DNA of 15,811 nucleotides, from assembly GCA_910577935.1 (NCBI GenBank), contig CAJTOT010000028.1, forward strand, positions 3,675-19,485, in the 5' to 3' direction. Under the pieces are notes generated by a model, which was given only the letters and a program-made list of their open reading frames with translations, had not been told where the DNA came from and made no database searches. This DNA is from an uncultured Hungatella sp. Its GTDB lineage: Bacteria > Bacillota > Clostridia > Lachnospirales > Lachnospiraceae. How positions within the stretch are numbered: position 1 is the stretch's first letter; every line of letters starts with the position of its first letter. Below are positions 1 through 6,805 of the stretch, one piece after another. Position numbers and translations under genes: made by a program.

Positions 1-1470
1 CTCGCTGTCCGGCAGTAAAAGCCGGTAGGCTCCGTGAACGATGACAGGCTCCTGCCTTCTCAGGGAGATGAGCTTCTGATAGTGATAGAATACGGAATCA
101 GGGTCTGACAGCGCCGCCCTGGCGTTGATCTCTCTGTAGTTGGGGTTCACCGGCATCCAGGGGGTCCCTGAGGTGAAGCCGGCATTGTCCGTATCATCCC
201 ACTGCATGGGCGTCCTGGCGTTATCCCGGCTGACGGCAGTGATGCAGGGCCAGAATTCCTCGTGGGAAACCCGTCCGCTTCCGCACCACTCCTCATAGGC
301 ATGAATGCTCTCAATATCACGAAAATCCTCTGGGCCTTTGAAGGGATAGTTGGTCATCCCCAGTTCCTCGCCCTGGTAAATGTAGGGAGTCCCCTGCATC
401 ATGTGAAGGCAGGTGGCAAGCATTTTGGCGGAGAGAACCCGGAAGGGGGCTCGGTCATCACCGAACCGGGATACGGCTCTGGGCTGGTCATGATTGTCCC
501 AGTACAGGCTGTTCCAGGCTTTCCCAGAAAGCTCTGTCTGCCATCTGGAAAGAATTTCCTTAAGCCTGGGCAGAGGCATCCTCTTTTCATTCCATTTCCC
601 ATAAGGGCCGTGGACATCCACATGTTCAAACTGAAACACCATGTTCAGCTCTTTTGCGTCTCTGCCCGCGTAGATACAGGCATCCTTTGGCGTCACTCCC
701 GCGGTCTCCCCCACAGTCATGAGATCATACTTTGACAGCACGTTCCGGTTCATCTCCCTGAGATACTCGTGAACTCTGGGACCGTGGACACAATAGGGGG
801 AGTAATCCCCGTAGAGCCCTCTGACCTTCCCGTCAGGCATATCCTTTGTCTTGGAGATCATGCTGATTACGTCCATGCGAAAGCCGTCGATGCCCTTCTG
901 GCACCACCAGGTCATCATGTCAAAAATATCGCTTCTCACCGCCGGATTATCCCAGTTTAAGTCAGGCTGCTTTTTGGAAAAAAGGTGAAGATAATACTGT
1001 CCCCGTTCCGGGTCAAACTGCCACGCGGGACCGCCAAAGCAGGAACCCCAGTTGTTGGGCATCCCGCCGTCTTCCTTTCCGTCCCTCCAGATATAGTAGT
1101 CCCTGTAAGGATTGTCCCCTCCCTTCCGGCTCTCCACAAACCATCGGTGCTCGTCTGAGGTGTGGTTGACCACCAGATCCATGACGATCTTAAGGCCCTT
1201 TTCATGGGCCTTGGCCAGAAGCTGGTCGAAATCCTCCATGGTTCCGAATTCCGTCATAATGGCCTGATAATCACTGATATCGTATCCGTTGTCGTCATTG
1301 GGAGACTGGTAAACCGGGGACAGCCAGATCACGTCAACGCCAAGCTTTTTCAGGTAATCCAGGCGGCTGGTGATCCCCTTGAGATCCCCGATGCCGTCCC
1401 CGTTGCTGTCCATAAAACTTCTGGGGTAAATCTGATAGACAACTGATTGTTTCCACCATGGTGTGTTCAT
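1..1470 (-). CDS. Oligo-1,6-glucosidase / alpha-glucosidase, GH13 family (3' end outside window)
   Basis: Hydrolyses terminal alpha-glucosidic bonds of short oligosaccharides such as isomaltose or panose in the cytoplasm. The 490 visible codons are open to the window edge; family members run about 550-560 residues, so the C-terminal beta domain is missing only because of the edge. The N-terminus (MNTPWWKQSVVYQIYPRSF) and (beta/alpha)8-barrel motifs are classic: VMDLVVNHT, then GFRMDVI with nucleophile Asp200, GETAGV with acid/base Glu255, and NHDQPR with Asp328. The Val directly after the nucleophile is the residue associated with alpha-1,6 rather than alpha-1,4 preference in this subfamily. 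No signal peptide is seen. The start at 1470 is fixed by AGGAGG at 1479-1484 and by the family N-terminus. It lies 73 bases downstream of the antiporter on the same strand and has its own candidate promoter. Exact substrate is inferred. Confidence 0.93.
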   Translation of the reverse strand, partial: MNTPWWKQSVVYQIYPRSFMDSNGDGIGDLKGITSRLDYLKKLGVDVIWLSPVYQSPNDDNGYDISDYQAIMTEFGTMEDFDQLLAKAHEKGLKIVMDLVVNHTSDEHRWFVESRKGGDNPYRDYYIWRDGKEDGGMPNNWGSCFGGPAWQFDPERGQYYLHLFSKKQPDLNWDNPAVRSDIFDMMTWWCQKGIDGFRMDVISMISKTKDMPDGKVRGLYGDYSPYCVHGPRVHEYLREMNRNVLSKYDLMTVGETAGVTPKDACIYAGRDAKELNMVFQFEHVDVHGPYGKWNEKRMPLPRLKEILSRWQTELSGKAWNSLYWDNHDQPRAVSRFGDDRAPFRVLSAKMLATCLHMMQGTPYIYQGEELGMTNYPFKGPEDFRDIESIHAYEEWCGSGRVSHEEFWPCITAVSRDNARTPMQWDDTDNAGFTSGTPWMPVNPNYREINARAALSDPDSVFYHYQKLISLRRQEPVIVHGAYRLLLPDSE

Positions 1471-1518
1471 AAAATAGTCCTCCTCTTTTTATTCAAAATT
1501 GTTGTTTCCAGCTTTGTA

Positions 1519-1548
1519 ATTATATAATATCGGCTTCTGTCCTTTAAA
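1519..1548 (-). promoter_or_regulatory. Candidate sigma-A promoter of the alpha-glucosidase
   Basis: On the minus strand, TTTAAA (1548-1543) and a perfect TATAAT (1524-1519) are separated by 18 bases, about 50 bases before the glucosidase start. The -35 overlaps the stop codon of the upstream antiporter. No terminator hairpin is visible in the 73-base gap, so read-through from the antiporter is also possible. No clear catabolite-repression (cre) site was found. Confidence 0.5.
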
Positions 1549-2518
1549 GTCCGGTAAACGTACAGGTCACGAACACGTATCCTATGTAGACCACCAGCAG
1601 AAGGGCTCCCTGCCACCGGCGGAATCTGGAGGATATCATGGCGGGGATAACGGCGATGGCTCCCACAATAAGGCAGGCCGGCAGATCAACCGCGGCGGAA
1701 GCGTGGGAGACAGGAAGCGGCTTTCCCGATATAAGAGCGCAAAGAGGCATGATCAGGGACAGATCCAGGATGTTGGCCCCCAGGATATTGCCCACGGACA
1801 GGGAGGACTGATTCTTCACGATGGCGGTGATGGTGGTCACCAGTTCCGGAAGAGACGTTCCCACCGCCACGATGGTGACGCCGATGATCCGCTCGGACAC
1901 TCCCACGATTCGGGCCAGCTCGCTTCCGGTGTCCACCAGAAGCTGCGCGCCGATGATGATGCCCGCGGCTCCTGCCGCGAATTTGATCAGGTTGGAGGTG
2001 ATTTCTTTTTTGGCGGGGCGGGCCTTTACGGCTTTGGCCTTGGCGGGAGACTCATCTGCCATGGAGCGCCTGGCGGAGTTGATGTTTTCAAAAATAAAAA
2101 TGGTAAACACGCCCATGAGAACCAGGGCCAGGGGGATGGAGACTTCCCCCTTAAAGCCGCCCGCCACAATGAGCAGAGCGGCGGACATCATCATCACCGA
2201 CTTGGGAAGATAATCCCGCCGTCGGATGCCTCCGGGCATAAAGATGATGGAGATGGCCATGATCAGGCCTATGTTGGCTGTGACGCTGCCCACGGCGTTG
2301 CCGATGGACATGTCCACCTTCCCCTGGGAGGAGGCCATGAGGGAGACCAGCATCTCCGGCATGGTGGTGGCCAGGCTGACGATGGTGGCGCCGATGATCA
2401 GCCTGGGTATCCCGCTGACTTTGGCGATCCAGGAGGCGGCGTCCACAAAGTAATCACCGCCCTTGACAATGAACACAATCCCTACAAAGAAGAAAAACAG
2501 AATTACGGCAAATCTCAT
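1544..2518 (-). CDS. CaCA-family Na+(K+)/Ca2+-type cation antiporter (YrbG-like), riboswitch-controlled
   Basis: Integral membrane exchanger of 324 residues, full length for the bacterial YrbG/CaCA family. It has the two inverted alpha repeats of the family: GATIVSLATTMPEMLVSLMA at about 43-62 with acidic Glu55, and GVTIVAVGTSLPELVTTITA at 213-232 with Glu225. Each is followed by a GN-x-x-G motif (GNAVGS near 73, GNILGAN near 243). About ten hydrophobic segments are split by a Lys/Ala-rich cytosolic loop at roughly 150-172. I chose the start at 2518 because AAAGGA lies 8 bases upstream and the protein then begins with a membrane segment. The frame stays open upstream, but that stretch is the riboswitch leader. 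The family usually moves Ca2+; control by a Mn2+-type riboswitch makes Mn2+ export a real alternative, which is inference. Confidence 0.9.
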   Translation of the reverse strand: MRFAVILFFFFVGIVFIVKGGDYFVDAASWIAKVSGIPRLIIGATIVSLATTMPEMLVSLMASSQGKVDMSIGNAVGSVTANIGLIMAISIIFMPGGIRRRDYLPKSVMMMSAALLIVAGGFKGEVSIPLALVLMGVFTIFIFENINSARRSMADESPAKAKAVKARPAKKEITSNLIKFAAGAAGIIIGAQLLVDTGSELARIVGVSERIIGVTIVAVGTSLPELVTTITAIVKNQSSLSVGNILGANILDLSLIMPLCALISGKPLPVSHASAAVDLPACLIVGAIAVIPAMISSRFRRWQGALLLVVYIGYVFVTCTFTGL

Positions 2519-2533
2519 ACTTCTCATCCTTTC

Positions 2534-2606
2534 GTATTTTGGTGTGGAGAGGCGGGCCTGAGCCCGTCCCCGCGTCGGCGGCCCTGGGACCGCGGTTATA
2601 AAATAC
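2534..2606 (-). other. GC-rich structured leader between attenuator and antiporter start
   Basis: After the terminator the antiporter mRNA has about 87 more untranslated bases. GTATTTT (2606-2600) can pair with AAAATAC (2540-2534), enclosing a very GC-rich stretch with its own short hairpin (GGGC/GCCC type). The Shine-Dalgarno sequence lies just after the right arm, so folding could affect translation. Function unknown. Confidence 0.35.
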
Positions 2607-2653
2607 AAAAGAAAAGACCCAGGGTACAGCTTCTTAAAATTGTACATGGGCCC
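2606..2653 (-). terminator. Intrinsic terminator of the riboswitch expression platform
   Basis: Reading the minus strand, GGGCCC (2653-2648) pairs with GGGTCT (2620-2615) and GTACA (2645-2641) pairs with TGTAC (2628-2624) around a 12-base loop. A small internal loop separates the two helices. The hairpin is followed directly by the U tract TTTCTTTT. It sits between the aptamer and the antiporter gene, where a transcriptional attenuator belongs. Confidence 0.7.
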
Positions 2654-2674
2654 AAAAATAAGACCGATGTACAA
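2640..2674 (-). promoter_or_regulatory. Antiterminator stem competing with the terminator
   Basis: A perfect 8-base inverted repeat, TTGTACAT (2674-2667) and ATGTACAA (2647-2640), uses the same bases as the left inner arm of the terminator (2645-2641), so the two hairpins cannot coexist. In addition, ATGTA at the 3' edge of aptamer helix P1 could pair with TACAT of the antiterminator. Thus an unliganded aptamer could free the terminator, while a closed P1 would favour antitermination, i.e. an ON switch. The pairings are read from the sequence; the switching direction is inferred. Confidence 0.6.
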
Positions 2675-2688
2675 CCTAAGGGCTATAC

Positions 2689-2806
2689 ATGAGTCTCGTT
2701 ATTTAAGACAAGCCAGACCAGATGGCCGAGTTTGTTGACTTGCCACATATTTCATTGAATCATTTTATTAAATCGTTCATCGGAAATATGCTTACTACTC
2801 CCTCAC
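2689..2806 (-). promoter_or_regulatory. yybP-ykoY (Mn2+-sensing) riboswitch aptamer
   Basis: The minus-strand leader contains the conserved blocks of this class in order: GGGAGTAG (2802-2795), GTCAACA (2739-2733), a CTGGCTTGTC block (2716-2707) and ACGAGACT (2699-2692). Helices fit: P1 GTGAG/CTCAT (2806-2802 with 2693-2689, one G-U), P2 CATATTTC/GAAATATG (2790-2783 with 2753-2746), P3 GGCAAG/CTTGTC, and a GGCC/GGTC hairpin. In characterised members Mn2+ is bound between the two loops carrying the conserved blocks and switches on Mn2+ efflux genes. The AT-rich P2 loop is longer than in textbook examples. Identification is from remembered consensus, not a covariance-model search. Confidence 0.85.
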
Positions 2807-2828
2807 AGGCATTTTCATTTGTAATTTT

Positions 2829-2857
2829 AATGTAGCACAAAGAAAGAAACATGTCAA
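2829..2857 (-). promoter_or_regulatory. Sigma-A promoter of the riboswitch-antiporter transcript
   Basis: Perfect TTGACA (2857-2852), a 17-base spacer and an extended -10 TGC-TACATT (TACATT 2834-2829). The start site would fall near 2822, about 15 bases before the aptamer, which leaves a leader of roughly 300 bases. Confidence 0.75.
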
Positions 2858-2885
2858 TCTTAATAAAAAATTCAGGACAAAGTTC

Positions 2886-2915
2886 TTTACAAAAGGTGCG
2901 GGCATATACTATATT
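2886..2915 (+). promoter_or_regulatory. Candidate sigma-A promoter of ddh
   Basis: TTTACA (2886-2891), 18-base spacer, TATATT (2910-2915) in an AT-rich stretch about 85 bases before ddh. It is divergent from the riboswitch promoter and separated from it by only about 30 bases. A second AT-rich stretch at about 2920-2947 makes the exact choice uncertain. Confidence 0.5.
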
Positions 2916-2998
2916 TTTATTGATAAAAAAAGCAAATAGTTTTTGATAAAGGACAGGGCGGACAAGCTGTCTTCAGAAAAAGAGAGGAGAACAAGGCA

Positions 2999-3982
2999 AT
3001 GATCAAGATAGGCATTTTAGGATATGGAAATCTGGGACGGGGAATCGAATGCGCCGTCAGGCATAATCCGGATATGGAGCTGGCGGCGGTGTTTACCAGA
3101 AGGGACCCTGAGAGCGTTCACATTCTCACGGAGAACGTGCCGGTGTACCGGGCCCGGCAGGCGGCGGAAAAGAAGGATGAGATTGATGTCCTGATTTTGT
3201 GCGGCGGAAGCGCCACGGATCTTCCCTGGCAGACGCCGGAATATGCCAGGTATTTTAATGTGGTGGACAGCTTTGACACCCACGCCAAGATACCGGAGCA
3301 CTTTGAGGCGGTGGACAGGGCGGCGGCGGAGAGCGGTCATGTGGGGCTCATCTCTGCCGGCTGGGATCCGGGGATGTTTTCTCTGAACCGCCTGTACGCC
3401 GGGGCTGTTCTTCCCGGGGGAAGGGACTATACTTTCTGGGGCAGGGGAGTCAGCCAGGGGCATTCCGACGCCATCAGGAGGATCGAAGGGGTGAAGGACG
3501 CAAGGCAGTACACTATCCCCGTGGAGGCGGCTCTGGAGGCGGTGAGAAGCGGCGGCAACCCGGAACTGACCACCAGGCAGAAGCACACCAGAGAGTGCTT
3601 TGTGGTGGCGGAGGAGGGGGCGGACCTGGCGAGGATCGAAAAAGAGATCGTCACCATGCCCAATTATTTTTCAGACTATGACACCGCGGTGCATTTTATC
3701 AGCGAGGAAGAGCTGCTGAGAGACCATGGCGGGATTCCCCACGGCGGTTTTGTGATCCGCACGGGAAAGACGGGCTGGAATGATGAGAACAGCCATGTCA
3801 TCGAGTACAGTCTGAAGCTGGACTCCAACCCGGAGTTTACGGCTTCTGTCATCGCCGCCTACGCCAGGGCCGTGTACCGGCTGCACCAGGAAGGGCAGAA
3901 GGGGTGCAGGACCGTGTTTGACATCGCCCCCGCCTATCTGTGCCCGGAGAGCGGCGAGCAGCTGAGAAAGCATCTGCTGTAG
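2999..3982 (+). CDS. ddh: meso-diaminopimelate D-dehydrogenase (EC 1.4.1.16)
   Basis: Catalyses the reversible NADPH-dependent reductive amination of L-2-amino-6-oxopimelate (tetrahydrodipicolinate) to meso-diaminopimelate, the one-step shortcut of lysine and peptidoglycan precursor synthesis. It acts in the cytosol as a homodimer. The 327 residues match the family length (about 320-330). The N-terminal Rossmann fold starts with ILGYGNLGRG (6-15), followed by VFTRRDP (31-37), where the arginines suit the NADP 2'-phosphate. Family signatures follow: GSATDLPWQ, SAGWDPGMFSLNR, FWGRGVSQGHSDAIRR, QYTIP, MPNYF, PHGGFVIRTG and SLKLDSNPEFTAS. The start has AGAGGAG at 2983-2989, 9 bases upstream. Only 12 bases separate it from the next gene, so the two are probably co-transcribed and translationally coupled. 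Confidence 0.96.
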   Translation: MIKIGILGYGNLGRGIECAVRHNPDMELAAVFTRRDPESVHILTENVPVYRARQAAEKKDEIDVLILCGGSATDLPWQTPEYARYFNVVDSFDTHAKIPEHFEAVDRAAAESGHVGLISAGWDPGMFSLNRLYAGAVLPGGRDYTFWGRGVSQGHSDAIRRIEGVKDARQYTIPVEAALEAVRSGGNPELTTRQKHTRECFVVAEEGADLARIEKEIVTMPNYFSDYDTAVHFISEEELLRDHGGIPHGGFVIRTGKTGWNDENSHVIEYSLKLDSNPEFTASVIAAYARAVYRLHQEGQKGCRTVFDIAPAYLCPESGEQLRKHLL

Positions 3983-3994
3983 AATCATCGGAAG

Positions 3995-6712
3995 ATGAAT
4001 GGCGGCAGGATGATGAAAGGACGGTTAGTCGTAGGGATACTGGCCCACGTGGATGCGGGGAAGACCACGTTGTCGGAGGGCATTTTATACAAGACGGGAA
4101 GCATCAGGAAGCTGGGCCGGGTGGATAACAGAAACTCGTTTCTGGACACCTATGAGCTGGAGAAGGCGAGGGGAATCACCATCTTCTCCAAACAGGCGGT
4201 GTTTTCCCTTGGGGAGACGGAGGTGACGCTCCTGGACACTCCGGGGCATGTGGATTTTTCGCCGGAGATGGAGCGGACACTTCAGGTTCTGGACTATGCC
4301 ATCCTGGTGGTCAGCGGGGCTGACGGGGTTCAGGGGCACACAGAGACTTTGTGGCGGCTTCTCAAGCGGTACGAGGTCCCTGTGTTTATCTTTGTCAACA
4401 AGATGGATCAGAAGGGCACGGACAGGGGCGGGCTTCTGGAGGAGCTGAAAAAACGTCTCCACGAAAATTGCATCGATTTTGGCGGGGACCAGGAGACGGT
4501 CCAGGAAAGCCTTGCCATGTGCGACGAGGCATCTCTGGAGATGTATCTGGGACAGGGACATGTGCCGGCGCAGGAGACCGCCGGTCTCATAGCAAAGAGA
4601 AAGGCTTTTCCCTGTTACTTTGGCTCTGCCCTGAAGCTGGAGGGGGTGGAGGAGCTTCTGGAGGGGCTTAAGATCTACGGGAAGGTTCCTGATTACGGGG
4701 AAGAATTCGGGGCCAGAGTGTACAAGATCTCCAGGGATGACCAGGGCGGCAGGCTGACTCACTTAAAGGTGACCGGCGGCAGCCTGAAAGTGAAGGCGGA
4801 GCTGGCTTTTTTGAAGGAGGGCGGAACAGGGGAGAAAATCAATCAGATCAGAGTCTACTCCGGGGCCCGGTACGAAGCTGTCCAGGAGGCATTGCCCGGC
4901 ATGATATGTGCTGTCACAGGGCCGGCGGGCACATTTCCGGGACAGGCCCTGGGGGCGGAGGAGGGACAGCAGCTTCCTCTTCTGGAGCCGGTTCTGACCT
5001 ATCGGCTTCTCTTGCCCCAGGGCGGCGATCCAGGCATGATGCTCCCGAAGCTGAAACAGCTGGAAGATGAAGAACCTCAGCTTCACATAGACTGGAACGA
5101 GGCGCTGGGGGAGATCCAGGTTCAGGTGATGGGAGAGGTGCAGATAGAGGTGTTGAAGAGCCTGATCAGGGAGCGGTTCAACATGGAGGCGGAGTTTGGG
5201 GAAGGGAGCATCGTCTACAAGGAGACTATCCAGGAGGCCGTGGAGGGAGTGGGACATTTTGAACCCTTGAGACACTACGCAGAGGTGCACCTTCTGCTGG
5301 AGCCTGGGGAGAGAGGCAGCGGGCTGCAGTTCGAAACCAGGTGCAGCGAGGATGTACTGGACCGGAACTGGCAGAGGCTTATACTCACCCACCTGGAGGA
5401 GAAGCGGCACAGAGGAGTGCTGACAGGCGGGGAACTGACGGACGTGAAGATAACGCTTATCGCCGGGAGGGCCCACTTAAAGCACACGGAGGGGGGAGAT
5501 TTCAGGCAGGCCACCTACAGGGCCGTGCGGCAGGGGCTGATGGAGAGCGGATGCGTCCTTCTGGAGCCCTGGTATGATTTTCGCCTTGAGATTCCCGGGG
5601 AGTATACGGGACGCGCCATGGCGGACATCGACCGTATGCAGGGTGTCTTCGAGGCGCCTGTTCAGGACGGGGACAGGGCGGTAATCTGCGGCAGGGCTTC
5701 CGTGGCGTCTATGAGAAATTACCAGTCAGAGGTGACTTCCTACACCAGAGGCAGGGGGCGGCTTTCCTGCGCCCTCTCAGGGTATGAGGAGTGCCGCGGC
5801 GCGGAGGCGGTGATTGAGGCGCTGGGGTACGACCCGGAGGCAGACGGGGACAATCCGTCAGGCTCCGTTTTCTGCGCCCACGGAGCAGGATATTATGTGC
5901 CGTGGGATCAGGTGAAGAGCCGTATGCACGTGGAGAGTCCTGTGGAGCTGTCCCTCCGGCGGCAGCAGGAGGCTTCAGGGGCAGCCAAAGTCCGGCAGGC
6001 GGCGCAGGCTCAGACAGGGAGAGGCATGTCCGGCGCGGACGAGAAAGAGCTGGAGGAGATATTTCTCCGGACCTACAAAACCGGCAAGAGAGAACGATAT
6101 CGGGAGCAGGGGCCGAGAAAAGTGGAGTTTGACAGCCGGCCTCCCGCAAAGGCAGAAAAGCCGAAAGAGCCGGAGGAGGAATACCTTCTGGTGGACGGCT
6201 ACAATATTATCTTTGCATGGGAAGAACTGAAGGAGCTGGCCGGCGCCACCATGGACGGGGCAAGGCACAGGCTAATGGATATTCTGTGCAATTACCAGGG
6301 ATATAAAAAATGCGTTCTGATTCTGGTCTTTGACGCTTACAAGGTGGAGGGAGGCGTGGAACATGCCGTAAAATACCACAATATCCATGTGGTCTACACA
6401 AAGGAGGCGGAGACGGCGGATCAGTATATCGAGAAGCTTGCCTACAAAATGGGGAAAAACCATGTTGTGACGGTGGCGACCTCCGACGGGCTGGAGCAGC
6501 TGATAATACGGGGCGAGAACTGCCGCCTGCTGTCGGCCAGGGATTTGAGAGAGGAGATTGTCCATGTGAACCGTCAGATCGAGACCGAGTATCTGGAACC
6601 TCTGCGGCAGGGGATGAGGAAGGGGAAGAATTACCTGCTGAGTTACGCGGGGGAGGAGGTGGCGGAGTATCTGGAGGAGGTAAGGCTGGGGAAGAAAGGA
6701 GAAAGTCCGTAA
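3995..6712 (+). CDS. Fusion of TetM/EF-G-like ribosomal GTPase with Rae1/YacP-type NYN endoribonuclease
   Basis: Predicted cytosolic translation factor of up to 905 residues; classical Tet ribosomal protection proteins have about 640. Residues 1-660 follow the TetM plan. The G motifs are intact: AHVDAGKT 17-24, RGITI 59-63, DTPGH 81-85, NKMD 135-138, GSAL. EF-G-like domains II-V follow, ending with the SYTRGRGRLSCALSGYEEC region. After a charged linker (about 660-728) comes an NYN domain very like Rae1/YacP: LLVDGYNIIFAW (Asp734), LVFDAY (Asp780), TKEAETADQYIEKLA (Glu806, Asp809), VATSDGLEQ (Asp831). All four conserved acidic positions are kept. At the domain IV tip, where Tet(M) has a Ser-Pro-Val-Ser loop, this protein has HLKHTEGGDF (494-503), so tetracycline resistance is doubtful. 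The true start may be 4013, whose protein begins MKGRLVVGILAHVD like TetM. Function as a ribosome-targeted mRNA cleavage factor is inference. Confidence 0.9.
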   Translation: MNGGRMMKGRLVVGILAHVDAGKTTLSEGILYKTGSIRKLGRVDNRNSFLDTYELEKARGITIFSKQAVFSLGETEVTLLDTPGHVDFSPEMERTLQVLDYAILVVSGADGVQGHTETLWRLLKRYEVPVFIFVNKMDQKGTDRGGLLEELKKRLHENCIDFGGDQETVQESLAMCDEASLEMYLGQGHVPAQETAGLIAKRKAFPCYFGSALKLEGVEELLEGLKIYGKVPDYGEEFGARVYKISRDDQGGRLTHLKVTGGSLKVKAELAFLKEGGTGEKINQIRVYSGARYEAVQEALPGMICAVTGPAGTFPGQALGAEEGQQLPLLEPVLTYRLLLPQGGDPGMMLPKLKQLEDEEPQLHIDWNEALGEIQVQVMGEVQIEVLKSLIRERFNMEAEFGEGSIVYKETIQEAVEGVGHFEPLRHYAEVHLLLEPGERGSGLQFETRCSEDVLDRNWQRLILTHLEEKRHRGVLTGGELTDVKITLIAGRAHLKHTEGGDFRQATYRAVRQGLMESGCVLLEPWYDFRLEIPGEYTGRAMADIDRMQGVFEAPVQDGDRAVICGRASVASMRNYQSEVTSYTRGRGRLSCALSGYEECRGAEAVIEALGYDPEADGDNPSGSVFCAHGAGYYVPWDQVKSRMHVESPVELSLRRQQEASGAAKVRQAAQAQTGRGMSGADEKELEEIFLRTYKTGKRERYREQGPRKVEFDSRPPAKAEKPKEPEEEYLLVDGYNIIFAWEELKELAGATMDGARHRLMDILCNYQGYKKCVLILVFDAYKVEGGVEHAVKYHNIHVVYTKEAETADQYIEKLAYKMGKNHVVTVATSDGLEQLIIRGENCRLLSARDLREEIVHVNRQIETEYLEPLRQGMRKGKNYLLSYAGEEVAEYLEEVRLGKKGESP

Positions 6713-6767
6713 CAAACTCTTTTTAGAAGGATTTCGGAAAAAAGAACAGACCTGTGCAATTTCAAAG

Positions 6768-6798
6768 ACGGGGAATGCGCGAAACAGGCACTCCCCGT
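6768..6798. terminator. Hairpin between convergent genes, likely terminator
   Basis: ACGGGGAATGC (6768-6778) and GCACTCCCCGT (6788-6798) form a stem of 7 plus 3 pairs with one A-C mismatch and a 9-base loop. It lies in the 93-base gap between the GTPase-NYN gene and the opposing M20 gene. The flanking T runs are weak (CTTTG on the minus strand), so efficiency is uncertain. Confidence 0.5.
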
Positions 6799-6805
6799 TA
6801 ACTGA

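Noticed and set aside
2519..2674. An in-frame N-terminal extension of the antiporter starting at 2674
   Set aside because: The stretch coincides with the riboswitch terminator and antiterminator, has no ribosome site, and the family N-terminus with its first membrane helix begins at 2518.
1703..2692. A 329-residue open frame opposite the antiporter
   Set aside because: It is rich in Gly/His/Asp from the reverse complement of hydrophobic codons, crosses the riboswitch, and has no known motif.
3995..6712. Calling the GTPase-NYN gene a tetracycline-resistance gene
   Set aside because: The overall fold is TetM-like, but the domain IV tip differs from Tet(M), a nuclease domain is fused, and no mobile-element context is visible.
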